Source: JACDEA01 sp963742585
GTDB lineage: Bacteria; Actinomycetota; Acidimicrobiia; Acidimicrobiales; JACDEA01
Length of the DNA stretch: 64,000 bases
Assembly: GCA_963742585.1 (NCBI GenBank)
Contig: CAVUMI010000004.1
Coordinates: 1 to 64,000 of the forward strand
Direction: 5' to 3'
Shown: positions 38,201 through 45,968 of the stretch, piece by piece
Layout: the number at the start of each line of letters is the position of its first letter
Position numbering within the stretch: position 1 is the stretch's first letter
Notes under the pieces: generated by a model
Told to the model about the DNA's origin: nothing
The model's database searches: none
Seen by the model: the letters and a program-made list of their open reading frames with translations, nothing else
Translations under genes and position numbers: made by a program

Positions 38201-39062
38201 CGCTGCCCCAACCGCGTCGCCGCCGCACAACGACGGGATCCGGATCGCCGGTCTCGACTGGGGCGGTGACGGTCCGCCCCTGCTGTTCGTGCATCCGACC
38301 GGGTTTCCCGCCGGGTTCTTCGATCCGCTCGGCGCAACGGCTCGACTTCGTCGTTCCGCGTGGTCGGCGATCGACCTGCGCGGGCACGGCGCGTCGGACA
38401 AGCCCGACCGCGGCCGAGCTGTACTCCTACGAGCTGATGGCCACCGACGTCGTCGCCTTCCTCGACGCGCTCGGGCTCGACGCCGTGTACGCGCTCGGTC
38501 AGTCGCTCGGCGGCGGCGTGAGCACCCTCGTCGACCGGTTGCAGCCGGGCCGCATCACCAAACTCATGCTGTGCGAAGGCATCGCCCATCCGGTTGTGGA
38601 ACGACCTGAGGGGCATGACAACTTCATGGCCAGCATCGCCCGCAAGCGCCGGCCGGTATGGGCGTCCCGCGCGGCGATGATCGAGTCGTACGGCGGCCGG
38701 CCGCCGCTGAACGAGCTGGCGCCGGAAGCCGCTGCGGCGCGTACATCGAGTGGGGCACCGTCGAGCGGGCCGATGGGCAGGTCGAGCTGGCCTGCCCACC
38801 GAGCCATCGAAGCGGCGGTCTTCGAGGCGGCGGCGCGCGCCGAGCGGGCGCGCACGCCGCGTGGGAACACCTCCCGAATCTCACCGCCAGCGCCGTCGTG
38901 CTCGCCGGCAACCGGTCCGATCTTCCTCAGGAATGGTTCCGCGAGCAGGCCGACCGCGCCCACGCGCCGTTCGTCGCCGTGGACGGCGGCCACTTCTTTT
39001 TGCAAGAGGACACCGATCGAGGCGTACGGTTGGTGCTCGACAACCTCGCGGTAGGGAGCTGA
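38197..39062 (+). CDS. Alpha/beta hydrolase (frameshifts)
   Basis: About 285 residues. A TTG start overlapping the SDR stop is inferred. Pieces: GGDGPPLLFVHPTGFPAGFF, DLRGHGASDKPD, ALGQSLGGGVSTLVDRLQPG (nucleophile Ser in GQSLGG), VVLAGNRSDLPQEWFREQAD and VAVDGGHFFLQEDTDRGVRL (His). About five shifts. Serine-hydrolase triad visible. Its stop lies 2 bp before the VOC start. Confidence 0.78.
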
Positions 39063-39064
39063 CC

Positions 39065-39460
39065 ATGCCTGACTTTCCGACCATCCAACACGTCGCTGTC
39101 ACCGTCACTGACCTCGGGAAGAGCGTGCCGTGGTACGAGCGGCTTCTCGACGCCAAACCGGTACTCGATCAGGACACCGGACCGTTCCGTCACGTTGTGT
39201 TCGCGCTGGGCGGCGGACAGACGCTCTTCGGACTGCACGAATTCCCGGATCGCGTCGAGGGCGATTTCAACGAGCGCCGCCTCGGACTCGACCATGTCGG
39301 CTTCACGTGCGGCAGCCGGGCCGAACTCGACAGTTGGGCCAAGAAGCTTGACGAACTTGGCATCAAGCACGGCGGCATCGTCGACGCCGACTACGGCAGC
39401 GGCGTCTCATTCCGCGATCCCGACAACATCGCGCTCGAGTTCTTCGCTTTCCCCGCCTGA
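39065..39460 (+). CDS. VOC family (glyoxalase-like) protein
   Basis: A 131-residue intact VOC protein. TIQHVAVTVTDLGKSVPWYE begins module one, and LGLDHVGFTCGSRAELDSWA begins module two, ending FRDPDNIALEFFAFPA, a pattern with His and Glu metal ligands (QHVAVT, DHVGFT, ALEFF). Last gene of the hydrolase/SDR run. Confidence 0.85.
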   Translation: MPDFPTIQHVAVTVTDLGKSVPWYERLLDAKPVLDQDTGPFRHVVFALGGGQTLFGLHEFPDRVEGDFNERRLGLDHVGFTCGSRAELDSWAKKLDELGIKHGGIVDADYGSGVSFRDPDNIALEFFAFPA

Positions 39461-39507
39461 GCAAACCACTGGCCGCACGCGCGAGCCAACCCGCGCCACT
39501 GCCCGCC

Positions 39508-40712
39508 TCACATCGCCGCCGCCGGCGGTGCGTTGGCATTCGCGGGGTGTCGTGGGTCGTCGGGAGCGACGAAGGCCCGCGTGCCGGTGCCCTCGACCAA
39601 CTGCCAATCCTTGGTGGTCTTGAGCTTGTGGTGATGCGCGCACAGCAGGTCGAGCCAGTCGAGCATGGTGATGTGGCTCCTGGCCCAGTCGATGCGGTGA
39701 TCGCGTTGCAACCGGGCCACCGCGTGGCAGCCCAACGCCGCGCAGGCGGGATAGAGCCACTCGAGCGCGCTCTGCTGCTTGGCACTCGGCGGCCGCTTGA
39801 GATGCGCCACCCCGGTGAGCTGTTCGCCGTTGGTGATCACCGCGGCCACGAAGCCGCCGGCGTCAATCGCCTCGTCGACCGCCGAGGCGGCCACCGGGCC
39901 ATAGCCCACCAGCTCCATGACCTCGCCCCCGGTGGGATAGCCCCGCAGCCAGGCGGCCCAGTCGACGCGGAAGATGACCTTGGGCCGGGCCGAGCCCTTG
40001 CTCGGTGCTGCTTGACCGGTCGACCAGCTCCACCGAGCGCGTCGGCCGCGTAGGCCTCGCGTGGCTCGCGCCGGCCCTCCCGATAGGCCTTGTGGAAGAT
40101 CCCATCGGTGATCTCATCGACCACCGCCATGACCGTGGCGATGACCTCGGGGTTGTCCCGCATGCGCAGGTTCCCGGCACCCTCGGCATCGGTGAAGGAC
40201 CGCAGCGAACGCGCCTGGTGGATCTTCTTGCGTCGCGCCTCGGGATCGGGATGGCTCGCCGCCTTGATCCGCGCCGCCTCGTCCCGGGTCTCGGCCAACG
40301 ACGCCCCGGCCCGGACCTGGCCGAGCAGCTTCGTGCCCGCCCCGGGCTGAGCGGCTTCGGCATCGGCGATCACCTGTGTCTGCTGGGCCGAGACCTCACC
40401 ACGGCGCGCCGCCTCGTCCACATCGGGCTGGTCATCGAGGCGCGCCGCGGTCTCCAGCGCATCCTTGGCCGCACCGACTGTGGTCCCGGTCTCCCGGGCC
40501 AGCAGGTGCGCAGGCGAGCGGTCGCCCTTGCGCCGCCACAGCTCGGTCTCCGAAACCCTCGCCGCCAGCTTGGCCTTGAGGGCCGAAGCCATGTTCTCGA
40601 TGGCCGCCGCGTCGCGCATGCCGGCGAGCGCGTCGGCCGCGCTGACCGCCGAGGCGTCGAAGGCCTCGGCATAGTGCTGGACGATCTCTCGGATCTCGGC
40701 AAGCCGCGCCAT
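39508..40712 (-). CDS. DUF222-HNH endonuclease (13E12-repeat family; frameshifts)
   Basis: About 395 residues, starting MARLAEIREIVQHYAEAFDA. Residues about 30-260 form the DUF222 helical region (ELWRRKGDRSPAHLLARETG, RLDDQPDVDEAARRGEVSAQ). After a shift near 40000 the C-terminus holds an HNH core (HAVARLQRDHRIDWARSHIT, then DLLCAHHHKLKT). Proteins of this family in mycobacteria are the 13E12 repeat proteins. A LexA box lies 71 bp upstream, so expression on DNA damage is expected. It is transcribed leftward from the edge of the cassette-like array. Whether it cuts at repeats is unknown. Confidence 0.82.
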
Positions 40713-40782
40713 CAGCGGGCCTCTCTGTTGCTGCCGACTACCTAGGGGGAGAACTCACCCGATACCTGCTTCCACCACTGTA

Positions 40783-40798
40783 TCGAACAGGTGTTCGA
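40783..40798. promoter_or_regulatory. SOS (LexA) box
   Basis: TCGAAC-AGGT-GTTCGA is a perfect match to the actinobacterial LexA site (TCGAAC-N4-GTTCGA), 71 bp before the DUF222-HNH start. LexA control of 13E12/DUF222 genes is known in Mycobacterium. Confidence 0.85.
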
Positions 40799-40828
40799 TC
40801 TGTCAAGCGGCAGCGAGGAATCCTTTTC

Positions 40829-40873
40829 GCGCCATGGGCGACCCGTCCACCCGCCCGATACCCGGCAATACCG
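40829..40873 (+). repeat. Degenerate array repeat (left edge)
   Basis: Only the 3-prime half, CGATACCCGGCAATACC, is close to consensus. The 5-prime half (GCGCCATGGGCGACCC) is diverged. Confidence 0.3.
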
Positions 40874-40893
40874 AGCGGTTCTCACCAACCCAT

Positions 40894-40960
40894 CGCGTGC
40901 AGCGAAATCGTTGTGATCCGCCCCGATTTCGCGTAAATCACGACGATTGCTCTGCACACG
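40894..40960. repeat. Imperfect inverted repeat at array edge
   Basis: Arms 40894-40917 and 40937-40960 pair at 20 of 24 positions (core GTGCAG...ATCGT.GTGAT) around a 19-base loop. The element sits between the SOS box and the first clear array repeat, the position that an attI site holds in an integron. Confidence 0.55.
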
Positions 40961-40962
40961 AT

Positions 40963-41003
40963 GCGCGAGAAGTGCCGATCCCGCACTCCTCGGGAAACGC
41001 ACG
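40963..41003 (+). repeat. Array repeat
   Basis: 5-prime half GCGCGAGAAGTGCCGATCCC; diverged 3-prime half CTCGGGAAACGCACG. First recognisable copy after the edge palindrome. Confidence 0.6.
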
Positions 41004-41041
41004 TCTGATCCCGTGGCTGGACGGGCCTGGCCGGCGCGTGC

Positions 41042-41080
41042 CCCTAACCTGCCAGATGAGGGCAGGCGACGGAATTAGGG
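41042..41080. repeat. Separate bulged hairpin at lipoprotein stop
   Basis: CCCTAA-CCTGCC-N7-GGCAGG-N8-TTAGGG: two stacked stems with an 8-base one-sided bulge. On the minus strand its last arm reads GGTTAGGGGC, containing the lipoprotein stop TAG and a GTTAGGG that resembles the R-prime core (GTTRRRY) of an integron attC. Confidence 0.5.
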
Positions 41081-41619
41081 ACAGCCAGTAGCTGAAACTC
41101 TTGTGCTCCCGGGAGTTCGGCGAGATGGAGCAGACCCGCCAGAGCCTGATGAGACTGCGCTCGGCGCTCAATCGATTGTCGTTCCGGCTGGCGCTCTACG
41201 TATGCGAGCGCGTCCTTAGAAGCCTTAAGCAGGCTCTCACGAAAGCGGCGAGCATCGGCAGGCAGGTCAGCGTCCGCCCCCAACGCCTCGGGAACGGACA
41301 CGAGCAACCGCTTGAGGCGCCGCCATACGTCGACCGCCTTGGCCTCGTCGGGGGGATCTCGTCCCTCTGGCGACGACAGAGCCGTCCCAAGCAGCCCCGC
41401 AAGGTGTTCTTGCACTTCAAAGATCACCCAGCAAACACGTCCGAGGGCCGAACTGGTATCGCTCCGGTTGATTTGCTCCATTGGCGGCACGAACCGTGTC
41501 GTTGACGGTGGGCCAGCAATATCGGGCGGCGTGGTAGTAACGCCCTGTGCCGTCGGCGTCGGCTGGCCCTGTCCACACACGCACAGCACCAGTGCAAGAC
41601 GAAGCACACTCGATGACAC
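41044..41619 (-). CDS. Predicted lipoprotein in cassette
   Basis: About 191 residues from a GTG near 41619: SSSVLRLALVLCVCGQGQPT, a short signal with Cys as lipobox candidate, then a Pro/Thr linker and a helical domain (SSALGRVCWVIFEVQEHLAG, RRFRESLLKASKDALAYVER). A second GTG at 41628 is equally possible, neither with a clear ribosome-binding site. No family recognised. Antisense frames on the plus strand are worse in composition. Confidence 0.5.
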   Translation of the reverse strand: MSSSVLRLALVLCVCGQGQPTPTAQGVTTTPPDIAGPPSTTRFVPPMEQINRSDTSSALGRVCWVIFEVQEHLAGLLGTALSSPEGRDPPDEAKAVDVWRRLKRLLVSVPEALGADADLPADARRFRESLLKASKDALAYVERQPERQSIERRAQSHQALAGLLHLAELPGAQEFQLLAVPNSVACPHLAG

Positions 41620-41708
41620 GAGTCGCACGGAGCACTTCGTAGCGCATTTGCCGCTCAGCCTGTGGTGAGAGTGCCCGCCGCCACGTCGCCAGCGCCGGTT
41701 GTAGGAAT

Positions 41709-41753
41709 GCGCGATAAGTGCCGACCTGCTCACGCGGATCCGGCGATATGCGT
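41709..41753 (+). repeat. Array repeat
   Basis: 5-prime half GCGCGATAAGTGCCGACC; 3-prime half GGATCCGGCGATATGCG. Well conserved in both halves. Confidence 0.72.
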
Positions 41754-41755
41754 GC

Positions 41756-41960
41756 GTGAGCGAGGCGGTACTTCGTGGGCGCCGGACGTTTGTGAACGGC
41801 GAGTACGTCTCCGACGAGGGGCAGCGGCAGATCGACGCGTTGGTCCGCTGGATGAGGGTTTCTCGCCGACATCGGCGATGAGGTCTCGAGCTTCTACGTG
41901 GATGACCATGGCGTGTATTGGATGCACTCGAAATCAGAGCAATACGGAATAGACGCTTGA
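41756..41960 (+). CDS. Small cassette protein, frameshifted
   Basis: A GTG three bases after the repeat opens VSEAVLRGRRTFVNGEYVSD, then EGQRQIDALVRWMR. One shift near 41860 gives DIGDEVSSFYVDDHGVYWMH and a stop at 41960, about 67 residues. Both halves have normal protein-like composition. No family recognised. Confidence 0.42.
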
Positions 41961-42021
41961 AATGATCGAGAGGTTGGCCATCGAGAGCCGGTATCCGACT
42001 GTTGACCCGGACCATCCGCTG

Positions 42022-42068
42022 AGCGCATAAGTCCCGATCCCGAGCGCTTCGATCCGGCAATATGCGCT
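42022..42068 (+). repeat. Array repeat
   Basis: 5-prime half GCGCATAAGTCCCGATCC; 3-prime half GATCCGGCAATATGCGC. Closest to the consensus palindrome. Confidence 0.75.
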
Positions 42069-42157
42069 GGTGAACCGGACCAACCGCCGTTGGCTCCTGC
42101 TGTACCACCGCCCGGACGGTTGTCTGTACTCCAGTTGGCGAACCGCTCAGGGATGTG

Positions 42158-42318
42158 ATGTACGGTCGTCTTGAGGAGCTCGCCGCGGAACGTGCCATTC
42201 GACGACGTGCACGCCGCGCTGAGCGCGCCTGGTCCACGAGCATGAAGACATGGCCCTTCCGGCGGACGTGTGGACGATCGTGGACGAGGAGACAAGAGAC
42301 ATGGGGCATAGAATTTGA
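42158..42318 (+). CDS. Small basic cassette protein, frameshifted
   Basis: ATG at 42158 reads MYGRLEELAAERAIRRRARR. A shift near 42240 then gives DMALPADVWTIVDEETRDMG and a stop at 42318, about 53 residues: a charged helix plus an acidic tail. Another plus-strand reading just after the repeat (VNRTNRRWLLLYHRPDGCLY, 42072-42176) is also possible, so this 270-bp unit may hold two tiny genes. Confidence 0.4.
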
Positions 42319-42343
42319 GCGGTCATGATTGGCGCAGTTCGTG

Positions 42344-42388
42344 GGCGTATACATGCCGATCCGCGGCTCACTTAGGCGGATGGTGCCT
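42344..42388. repeat. Array repeat, diverged, perhaps inverted
   Basis: Plus reading GGCGTATACATGCCGATCC...CTTAGGCGG. On the minus strand it reads CCGCCTAAGTGAGCCG with TAAGTG as in the consensus, and contains the TGA stop of the minus-strand kinase gene. It may be the one copy in opposite orientation. Confidence 0.45.
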
Positions 42389-42865
42389 CACGACCGGCAA
42401 CGCCTCCGAATCGTCAGGTGGCTCGAAGATCGACGCTAAATGGCGCACCGCAGCTTCGTCGATGACGTGTGAGTTGCTGCTCCCAGCGGCGTTGCGATGG
42501 GCCATCCGCTGAATGGCGAGGTCGATCGGCACATCCACGAAATGAAGGATGGCCGGATATCCGGGCGACCTCGGCATGGCTCCGCCATTCGACGTGTCAC
42601 TCTCGACTCCACTGGTTCCAGTCGAGGACTACGTCGTGGCCGAGGCCGAGAATCTGCTGCGCTACCTCCCAGATCAGGTCTCGGCAGGGGCTCAGCCGTC
42701 TTACATACTGCGGGTCGTGGTATCTCAATCCATAAAGGCGCAGCATCCACTCATCGAGACTGAATCGAACCGCTGGGATCCCCGCAGCCAGTACCGTGTG
42801 CGACCGTCGTTTTCCCGGAGCCGTTGAGGCCCACATGCAGATGTTGCTCGGGCTGTGTTACCTGC
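42368..42865 (-). CDS. AAA-family ATPase/kinase-like protein (frameshifts)
   Basis: About 165 residues. P-loop GLNGSGKTT near the start in one frame, then AAGIPAVRFSLDEWMLRLYG, DPQYVRRLSPCRDLIWEVAQ, QILGLGHDVVLDWNQWSRER and after another shift LHFVDVPIDLAIQRMAHRNA, SHVIDEAAVRHLASIFEPPD. This is the pattern of small P-loop kinases (COG0645-like AAA family ATPases) often found near resistance or mobile genes. At least three shifts. Stop codon lies in the repeat at 42344-42388. Confidence 0.68.
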
Positions 42866-42869
42866 CACG

Positions 42870-43130
42870 TGGCAAGCATCTCGCATGCGTCGCCGTTGGG
42901 CACGCAGTACCGTTACCGACGAGTGTCTCGCCAAGGGAACCCCAAAGACGTAACGCCTCAGGATGAGTGCGCTCGCGCCGCCGACAAACGCCGCAAGAAC
43001 AACTCCGGTCCCAACCTTGGGGCGCCACGGCGAACATTGCGATGATCGCGACGCACTGGACCATCCAGAAGGCCACAAACCTTGAAGCACTTGGCCACTG
43101 GCGGCCTGGCATGTGGCTCAAGATAGCTAG
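42870..43130 (-). CDS. Small membrane protein fragment, frameshifted
   Basis: Two hydrophobic spans in neighbouring frames: VAFWMVQCVAIIAMFAVAPQ and VGTGVVLAAFVGGASALILR, followed by a basic tail. It probably represents one two-helix membrane protein with an indel near 43020. Start and stop uncertain. Nothing recognisable lies between 43131 and the next repeat at 43290. Confidence 0.38.
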
Positions 43131-43289
43131 GACTCGGTGAGCCCTTGCATGGGGAGCCAGCGCACGCGTGCGGCTGCAATGTTCGGAATCGCGACGTCGA
43201 CCGCACGCCGCACAGGTCGATGCCTTCGTGAGAAGCCTGTGGAATGGGCTACGTGGCGCCGTCCGCTGGGCTTGGGACTTCATGCCGTA

Positions 43290-43326
43290 GCGCATAAGTG
43301 CCGTTCCGAGTCCGTCGGCTGAAAGA
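43290..43326 (+). repeat. Array repeat, 5-prime half only
   Basis: GCGCATAAGTGCCGTTCC is well conserved. The 3-prime half (GTCGGCTGAAAGAC) is strongly diverged. Confidence 0.55.
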
Positions 43327-43334
43327 CTTGGACG

Positions 43335-43578
43335 ATGAGGTTGTTGCGCAGGTTGTGGTGGATGCTTTTTGACCGTGAGCGGTCCGCCTACCTCCCGATA
43401 AGTCTTGCGACGATGGTCATCCTGACCTCGGTTGTTGGTCCTGTTCGGGGTGGTTGAAGGCGAGCGACAGTTCGCATGGCTGACCCTCCTGCTCGGTGCC
43501 GTTACGTTCCCATGGTGCGTTAGAAGGACGACCCGCCGTCTCGACGCGCTGCGTATTGAGCGAGACGGCCGCCCATAA
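43335..43578 (+). CDS. Two-helix membrane protein in cassette, frameshifted
   Basis: ATG at 43335: MRLLRRLWWMLFDRERSAYL, TM1 PISLATMVILTSVVG. A shift near 43440 gives LFGVVEGERQFAWLTLLLGA (TM2), then VRRTTRRLDALRIERDGRP. The TAA stop is the TAA of the next repeat (GCCCATAAGTGCC). About 80 residues. Function unknown. Confidence 0.52.
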
Positions 43579-43618
43579 GTGCCGACTCTAGCTCACGCCG
43601 ATCCGGCATTATGCGCTC
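43571..43618 (+). repeat. Array repeat
   Basis: 5-prime half GCCCATAAGTGCCGACTC; 3-prime half CCGATCCGGCATTATGCGC. Supplies the stop codon of the upstream gene. Confidence 0.72.
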
Positions 43619-43639
43619 CGTGTTGAGCCTTGGACTGAA

Positions 43640-44011
43640 ATGAGATTCCGCTATCAGCAACGGATCGTTTATGCGGTGATCGCCAGCACCGTGGGCGTCG
43701 GAGCCGTAGCGGCATTTCAGTCGGAGCCCTTCGTGTCGCAGATGTCATTCACTTTCGCTCTCGTGTTGCTTCTGGGTGCGCTTAAGAACCTGCACGGCGA
43801 CCCGCCTTCTCGCTTCAACGTTTTTGCGTGGACGCCAGAGGGCGTGATCTTCCTGTACGCAGCAATCAATGCGGCAGTCGGAGTAGCGGTGCTCCTGAAG
43901 AGCATCGTGGCATCGACTGTGCCGTTCGCCATCGCGTTGGGCGCGCTCATCGTCGGCTTGAGACGCCGGCGTCGCCGGGCCAACAGTGAGGTGGCTCCTC
44001 CAGTGGACTGA
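43640..44011 (+). CDS. Three-helix membrane protein in cassette
   Basis: A 123-residue intact protein. MRFRYQQRIVYAVIASTVGV (TM1 about 9-27), MSFTFALVLLLGALKNL (TM2), PEGVIFLYAAINAAVGVAVL and STVPFAIALGALIVGLRRRR at the end (TM3/4), with a basic C-terminus RRRRRR inside. ATG 22 bp after the repeat. No family recognised; similar small integral proteins are frequent in gene cassettes. Confidence 0.66.
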   Translation: MRFRYQQRIVYAVIASTVGVGAVAAFQSEPFVSQMSFTFALVLLLGALKNLHGDPPSRFNVFAWTPEGVIFLYAAINAAVGVAVLLKSIVASTVPFAIALGALIVGLRRRRRRANSEVAPPVD

Positions 44012-44174
44012 TCGGGGGCTGCAGCCGGCACTGGTTAGGTATTTGGTGACTGATCGGTGGCTCGAAGCAATCCTCCTCCTTGGGGCCTTCTCCCTCGGAG
44101 AACTCGGAACCGTCGTATACCGGATTGTCGAGACCCGTAGACCACGCCAGGCCGGGTCCGCAGCATCCGACTGA
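43986..44174 (+). CDS. Small membrane protein, paralogue of the 50455 gene
   Basis: 62 residues from GTG: TDRWLEAILLLGAFSLGELG then TVVYRIVETRRPRQAG. The segment RYLVTDRWLEAILLLGAFSL aligns with RYFVAGRWLEGIVLFGVFSL of the protein at 50455-50760, and both end in VETRxxRQ and A-D. It overlaps the preceding membrane protein by 26 bp. Stop 5 bp before the next repeat. Confidence 0.62.
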   Translation: MRWLLQWTDRGLQPALVRYLVTDRWLEAILLLGAFSLGELGTVVYRIVETRRPRQAGSAASD

Positions 44175-44178
44175 TCAG

Positions 44179-44225
44179 GGCTGTACGTGCCGATACAGCT
44201 TTCGAGGCTCGGTATCCGTCGGCGC
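44179..44225 (+). repeat. Array repeat, variant shared with 50764 copy
   Basis: 5-prime half GGCTGTACGTGCCGATAC, matched by GGCTGTATGTGCCG after the paralogous gene at 50455-50760. 3-prime half diverged (GGCTCGGTATCCGTC). Confidence 0.55.
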
Positions 44226-44228
44226 TGT

Positions 44229-44630
44229 CTAGTCGGGTCCGATCTTCGACCGCTGATGCGAACTAGAGATCCACGCAAGCAGCAAGAAAACGCCAGCGAC
44301 CACAAAAAGCATTTGGGACAGCACGGCATCGAACGGCAGGAGAACCAGCCCGCTGAGTCCAGAAAGTACGCCGCAGAAGACGAATCGGCCCGCCCATCTT
44401 GCCGTCTCTAGGAAGGGAAAGAGCCTCCGAGTCGATACCTGTGGGCTTGGGAAGACCGTCTGCGACAGCAGCCCCCCGATCGCCAATCCGATGGCGCCCC
44501 CCAGACATCTGAGCGCGATATCCGGGTGCGATGTCGTCTGAGCAACGGCCGCACTCACCGCCAGCACCGTTGCCAACGCATAGCTCAGCCACGGCGGCAT
44601 TACTCGTTGGTACATGCGAACGCGCCGCAT
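44229..44630 (-). CDS. Four-helix membrane protein in cassette
   Basis: 133 residues. SYALATVLAVSAAVAQTTSH (TM1), LGGAIGLAIGGLLSQTV (TM2), RWAGRFVFCGVLSGLSGLVL (TM3), LSQMLFVVAGVFLLLAWISS (TM4). The last two helices and loop resemble FAIYGGATGGIGLLLLPTPN of the protein at 44940-45385, as does SHPDIALRCL against SQPDIARWCL, so the two are paralogues in adjacent units but on opposite strands. Frame intact. Confidence 0.66.
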   Translation of the reverse strand: MRRVRMYQRVMPPWLSYALATVLAVSAAVAQTTSHPDIALRCLGGAIGLAIGGLLSQTVFPSPQVSTRRLFPFLETARWAGRFVFCGVLSGLSGLVLLPFDAVLSQMLFVVAGVFLLLAWISSSHQRSKIGPD

Positions 44631-44939
44631 GTCAGCATGACCTCTTCCCGGCTTCCGTTGCGACTTCGATCAATTGATACGACAGGTCCAAGCCATTCAG
44701 AAGCTCACTAGCTCCGGAACAAGTCTGCCCGCCGCTCCAACGAGGATGCCGGGGATCGCCGGCGCGGCAATTACGGCGGCGGCGGAAACGCTACGCACGC
44801 GGGCGACGCATAACCCCGACACTGGGACCCTCGGCGCTGATATGCGACAGGTGCGCGGGCCGTCGGAGATCCCACCCGCCAATCAGGGCTCAGCGTAGAA
44901 CATCTGCGAATGCCGTGGAGACAGACGTGTCAATAGCGC
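44631..44939. other. Gap with one repeat and no assignable gene
   Basis: About 310 bp containing the repeat at 44804. Short readings with hydrophobic Ala-rich stretches exist on both strands (plus: RMPGIAGAAITAAAETLRTR), but no start with a ribosome-binding site or a convincing family was found. Confidence 0.4.
44804..44848 (+). repeat. Array repeat, diverged
   Basis: GCGACGCATAACCCCGAC with a 3-prime half GCTGATATGCGAC. The 5-prime core has AAC in place of AAG, nearer to the integron RYYYAAC core. Confidence 0.5.
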
Positions 44940-45385
44940 GCATCCACTTCCGCCATCCGTCAGCTCTTCGATTGCGGCGATCCTCGGCATCGGCGCCACG
45001 GTGACTTACCTACGCTCCCAACCCGATATCGCCAGATGGTGCTTAATTAGTGGTCAGCGGCTTTGCCGCTGGTGCCACGCTTACGTGGCGACGCCCTCAA
45101 GGCGAGAGCGATGAACCGCAATACCTGTTCCCGTCGCTTGTGACTGCCACCGCTCCGCGCAAATTTGCGATCTACGGAGGAGCGACCGGCGGAATCGGCC
45201 TCCTGCTCCTCCCGACGCCCAACGACATCGTGTCAGGCGGATTGCTCGCCATTGGGATCGTCTCCCTGTTCATCGCTTATGCGCTGCACGGTTCGAGGCG
45301 AGCGAAGCTCGCTGCAAGCTCTGACGCGCAGGGCACCCGCCGACCCCGTGACGAGGCCAACGGGGGACACCCAAATCGATCGTGA
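44940..45385 (+). CDS. Membrane protein, paralogue of the 44229 gene (one frameshift)
   Basis: About 145 residues. First frame: SSSIAAILGIGATVTYLRSQ then PDIARWCLI; after a shift near 45050: SGFAAGATLTWRRPQGESDE, RKFAIYGGATGGIGLLLLPT, IVSGGLLAIGIVSLFIAYAL and a basic tail RRPRDEANGG. It matches the neighbouring minus-strand protein along its length. Start uncertain. Stop 15 bp before the next repeat. Confidence 0.6.
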
Positions 45386-45399
45386 ACTTCCTCATGCAG

Positions 45400-45446
45400 G
45401 CGCGATAAGTGCCGATCCGGCGTCCTCGGATCCGGCAATATGCGTT
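45400..45446 (+). repeat. Array repeat
   Basis: 5-prime half GCGCGATAAGTGCCGATCC; 3-prime half GGATCCGGCAATATGCG. Both halves near consensus. Confidence 0.75.
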
Positions 45447-45496
45447 CCGTGCGACATCGAACACGATCCAACCGGGAACATGGTCGCGATGCAAAG

Positions 45497-45918
45497 ATGT
45501 CGGAGAGAGCCTTGCTGCGCTGGACCTGGGCGGTCGTCCTGCTAAGCGTGATTGTGGTCGCTGCATGCTCGTCCCGGACGAAGGCGCCCACGTCGTCTTT
45601 CGATGCCAAGGCCGACCGCCTAGTGCGTGATCTATCGACTGGTCAGCTTGCGAACATCGTGGTGCAGTTCGACGCGACGATGCGAGCAACATTGACGGAG
45701 GAGGGCTTGGCGGCGGCATGGCGGACGTACCAGGACCAGCACGGCGAGTTCGTGTCCGCACAGAGAGCCAAGCCCACGTTGCGAGGCGATCTCACGGTCG
45801 TACAGGTTGCGGTGAAGATGGCCCGCGCGGAGGGCGAGATACGCGTGACGTATCACACGCGGACGGCACAATCGCTGGGTTGTACTTCCTGCAGGCCGGG
45901 GTCCCGCTGCCGCCGTAA
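45497..45918 (+). CDS. Lipoprotein with DUF3887-like domain (one frameshift)
   Basis: About 140 residues. Lipoprotein signal RWTWAVVLLSVIVVAACSSR (lipobox VAAC), then KADRLVRDLSTGQLANIVVQ, FDATMRATLTEEGLAAAWRT and GDLTVVQVAVKMARAEGEIR; after a shift near 45865 it ends DGTIAGLYFLQAGVPLPP. The arrangement is that of DUF3887, a small extracytoplasmic fold related to NTF2. Start at ATG 45497; a GTG at 45452, right after the repeat, is in frame too. Ends just before the next repeat. Confidence 0.68.
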
Positions 45919-45920
45919 GG

Positions 45921-45967
45921 AGCACATGAGTGCCGATCCCGAGCACTCACGTCGGGCAATACGCGTG
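45921..45967 (+). repeat. Array repeat
   Basis: AGCACATGAGTGCCGATCC with 3-prime half GTCGGGCAATACGCG. The start codon of the next gene follows within two bases. Confidence 0.7.
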
Positions 45968-45968
45968 G

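Noticed and set aside
41044..42354. Single 436-residue minus-strand protein
   Set aside because: The upstream two thirds cross two array repeats and have shadow-like composition; only 41044-41619 looks like a protein.
43137..43322. Small plus-strand gene before the repeat at 43290
   Set aside because: Arg/Thr-rich composition, no ribosome-binding site and reading through the repeat; not supported.
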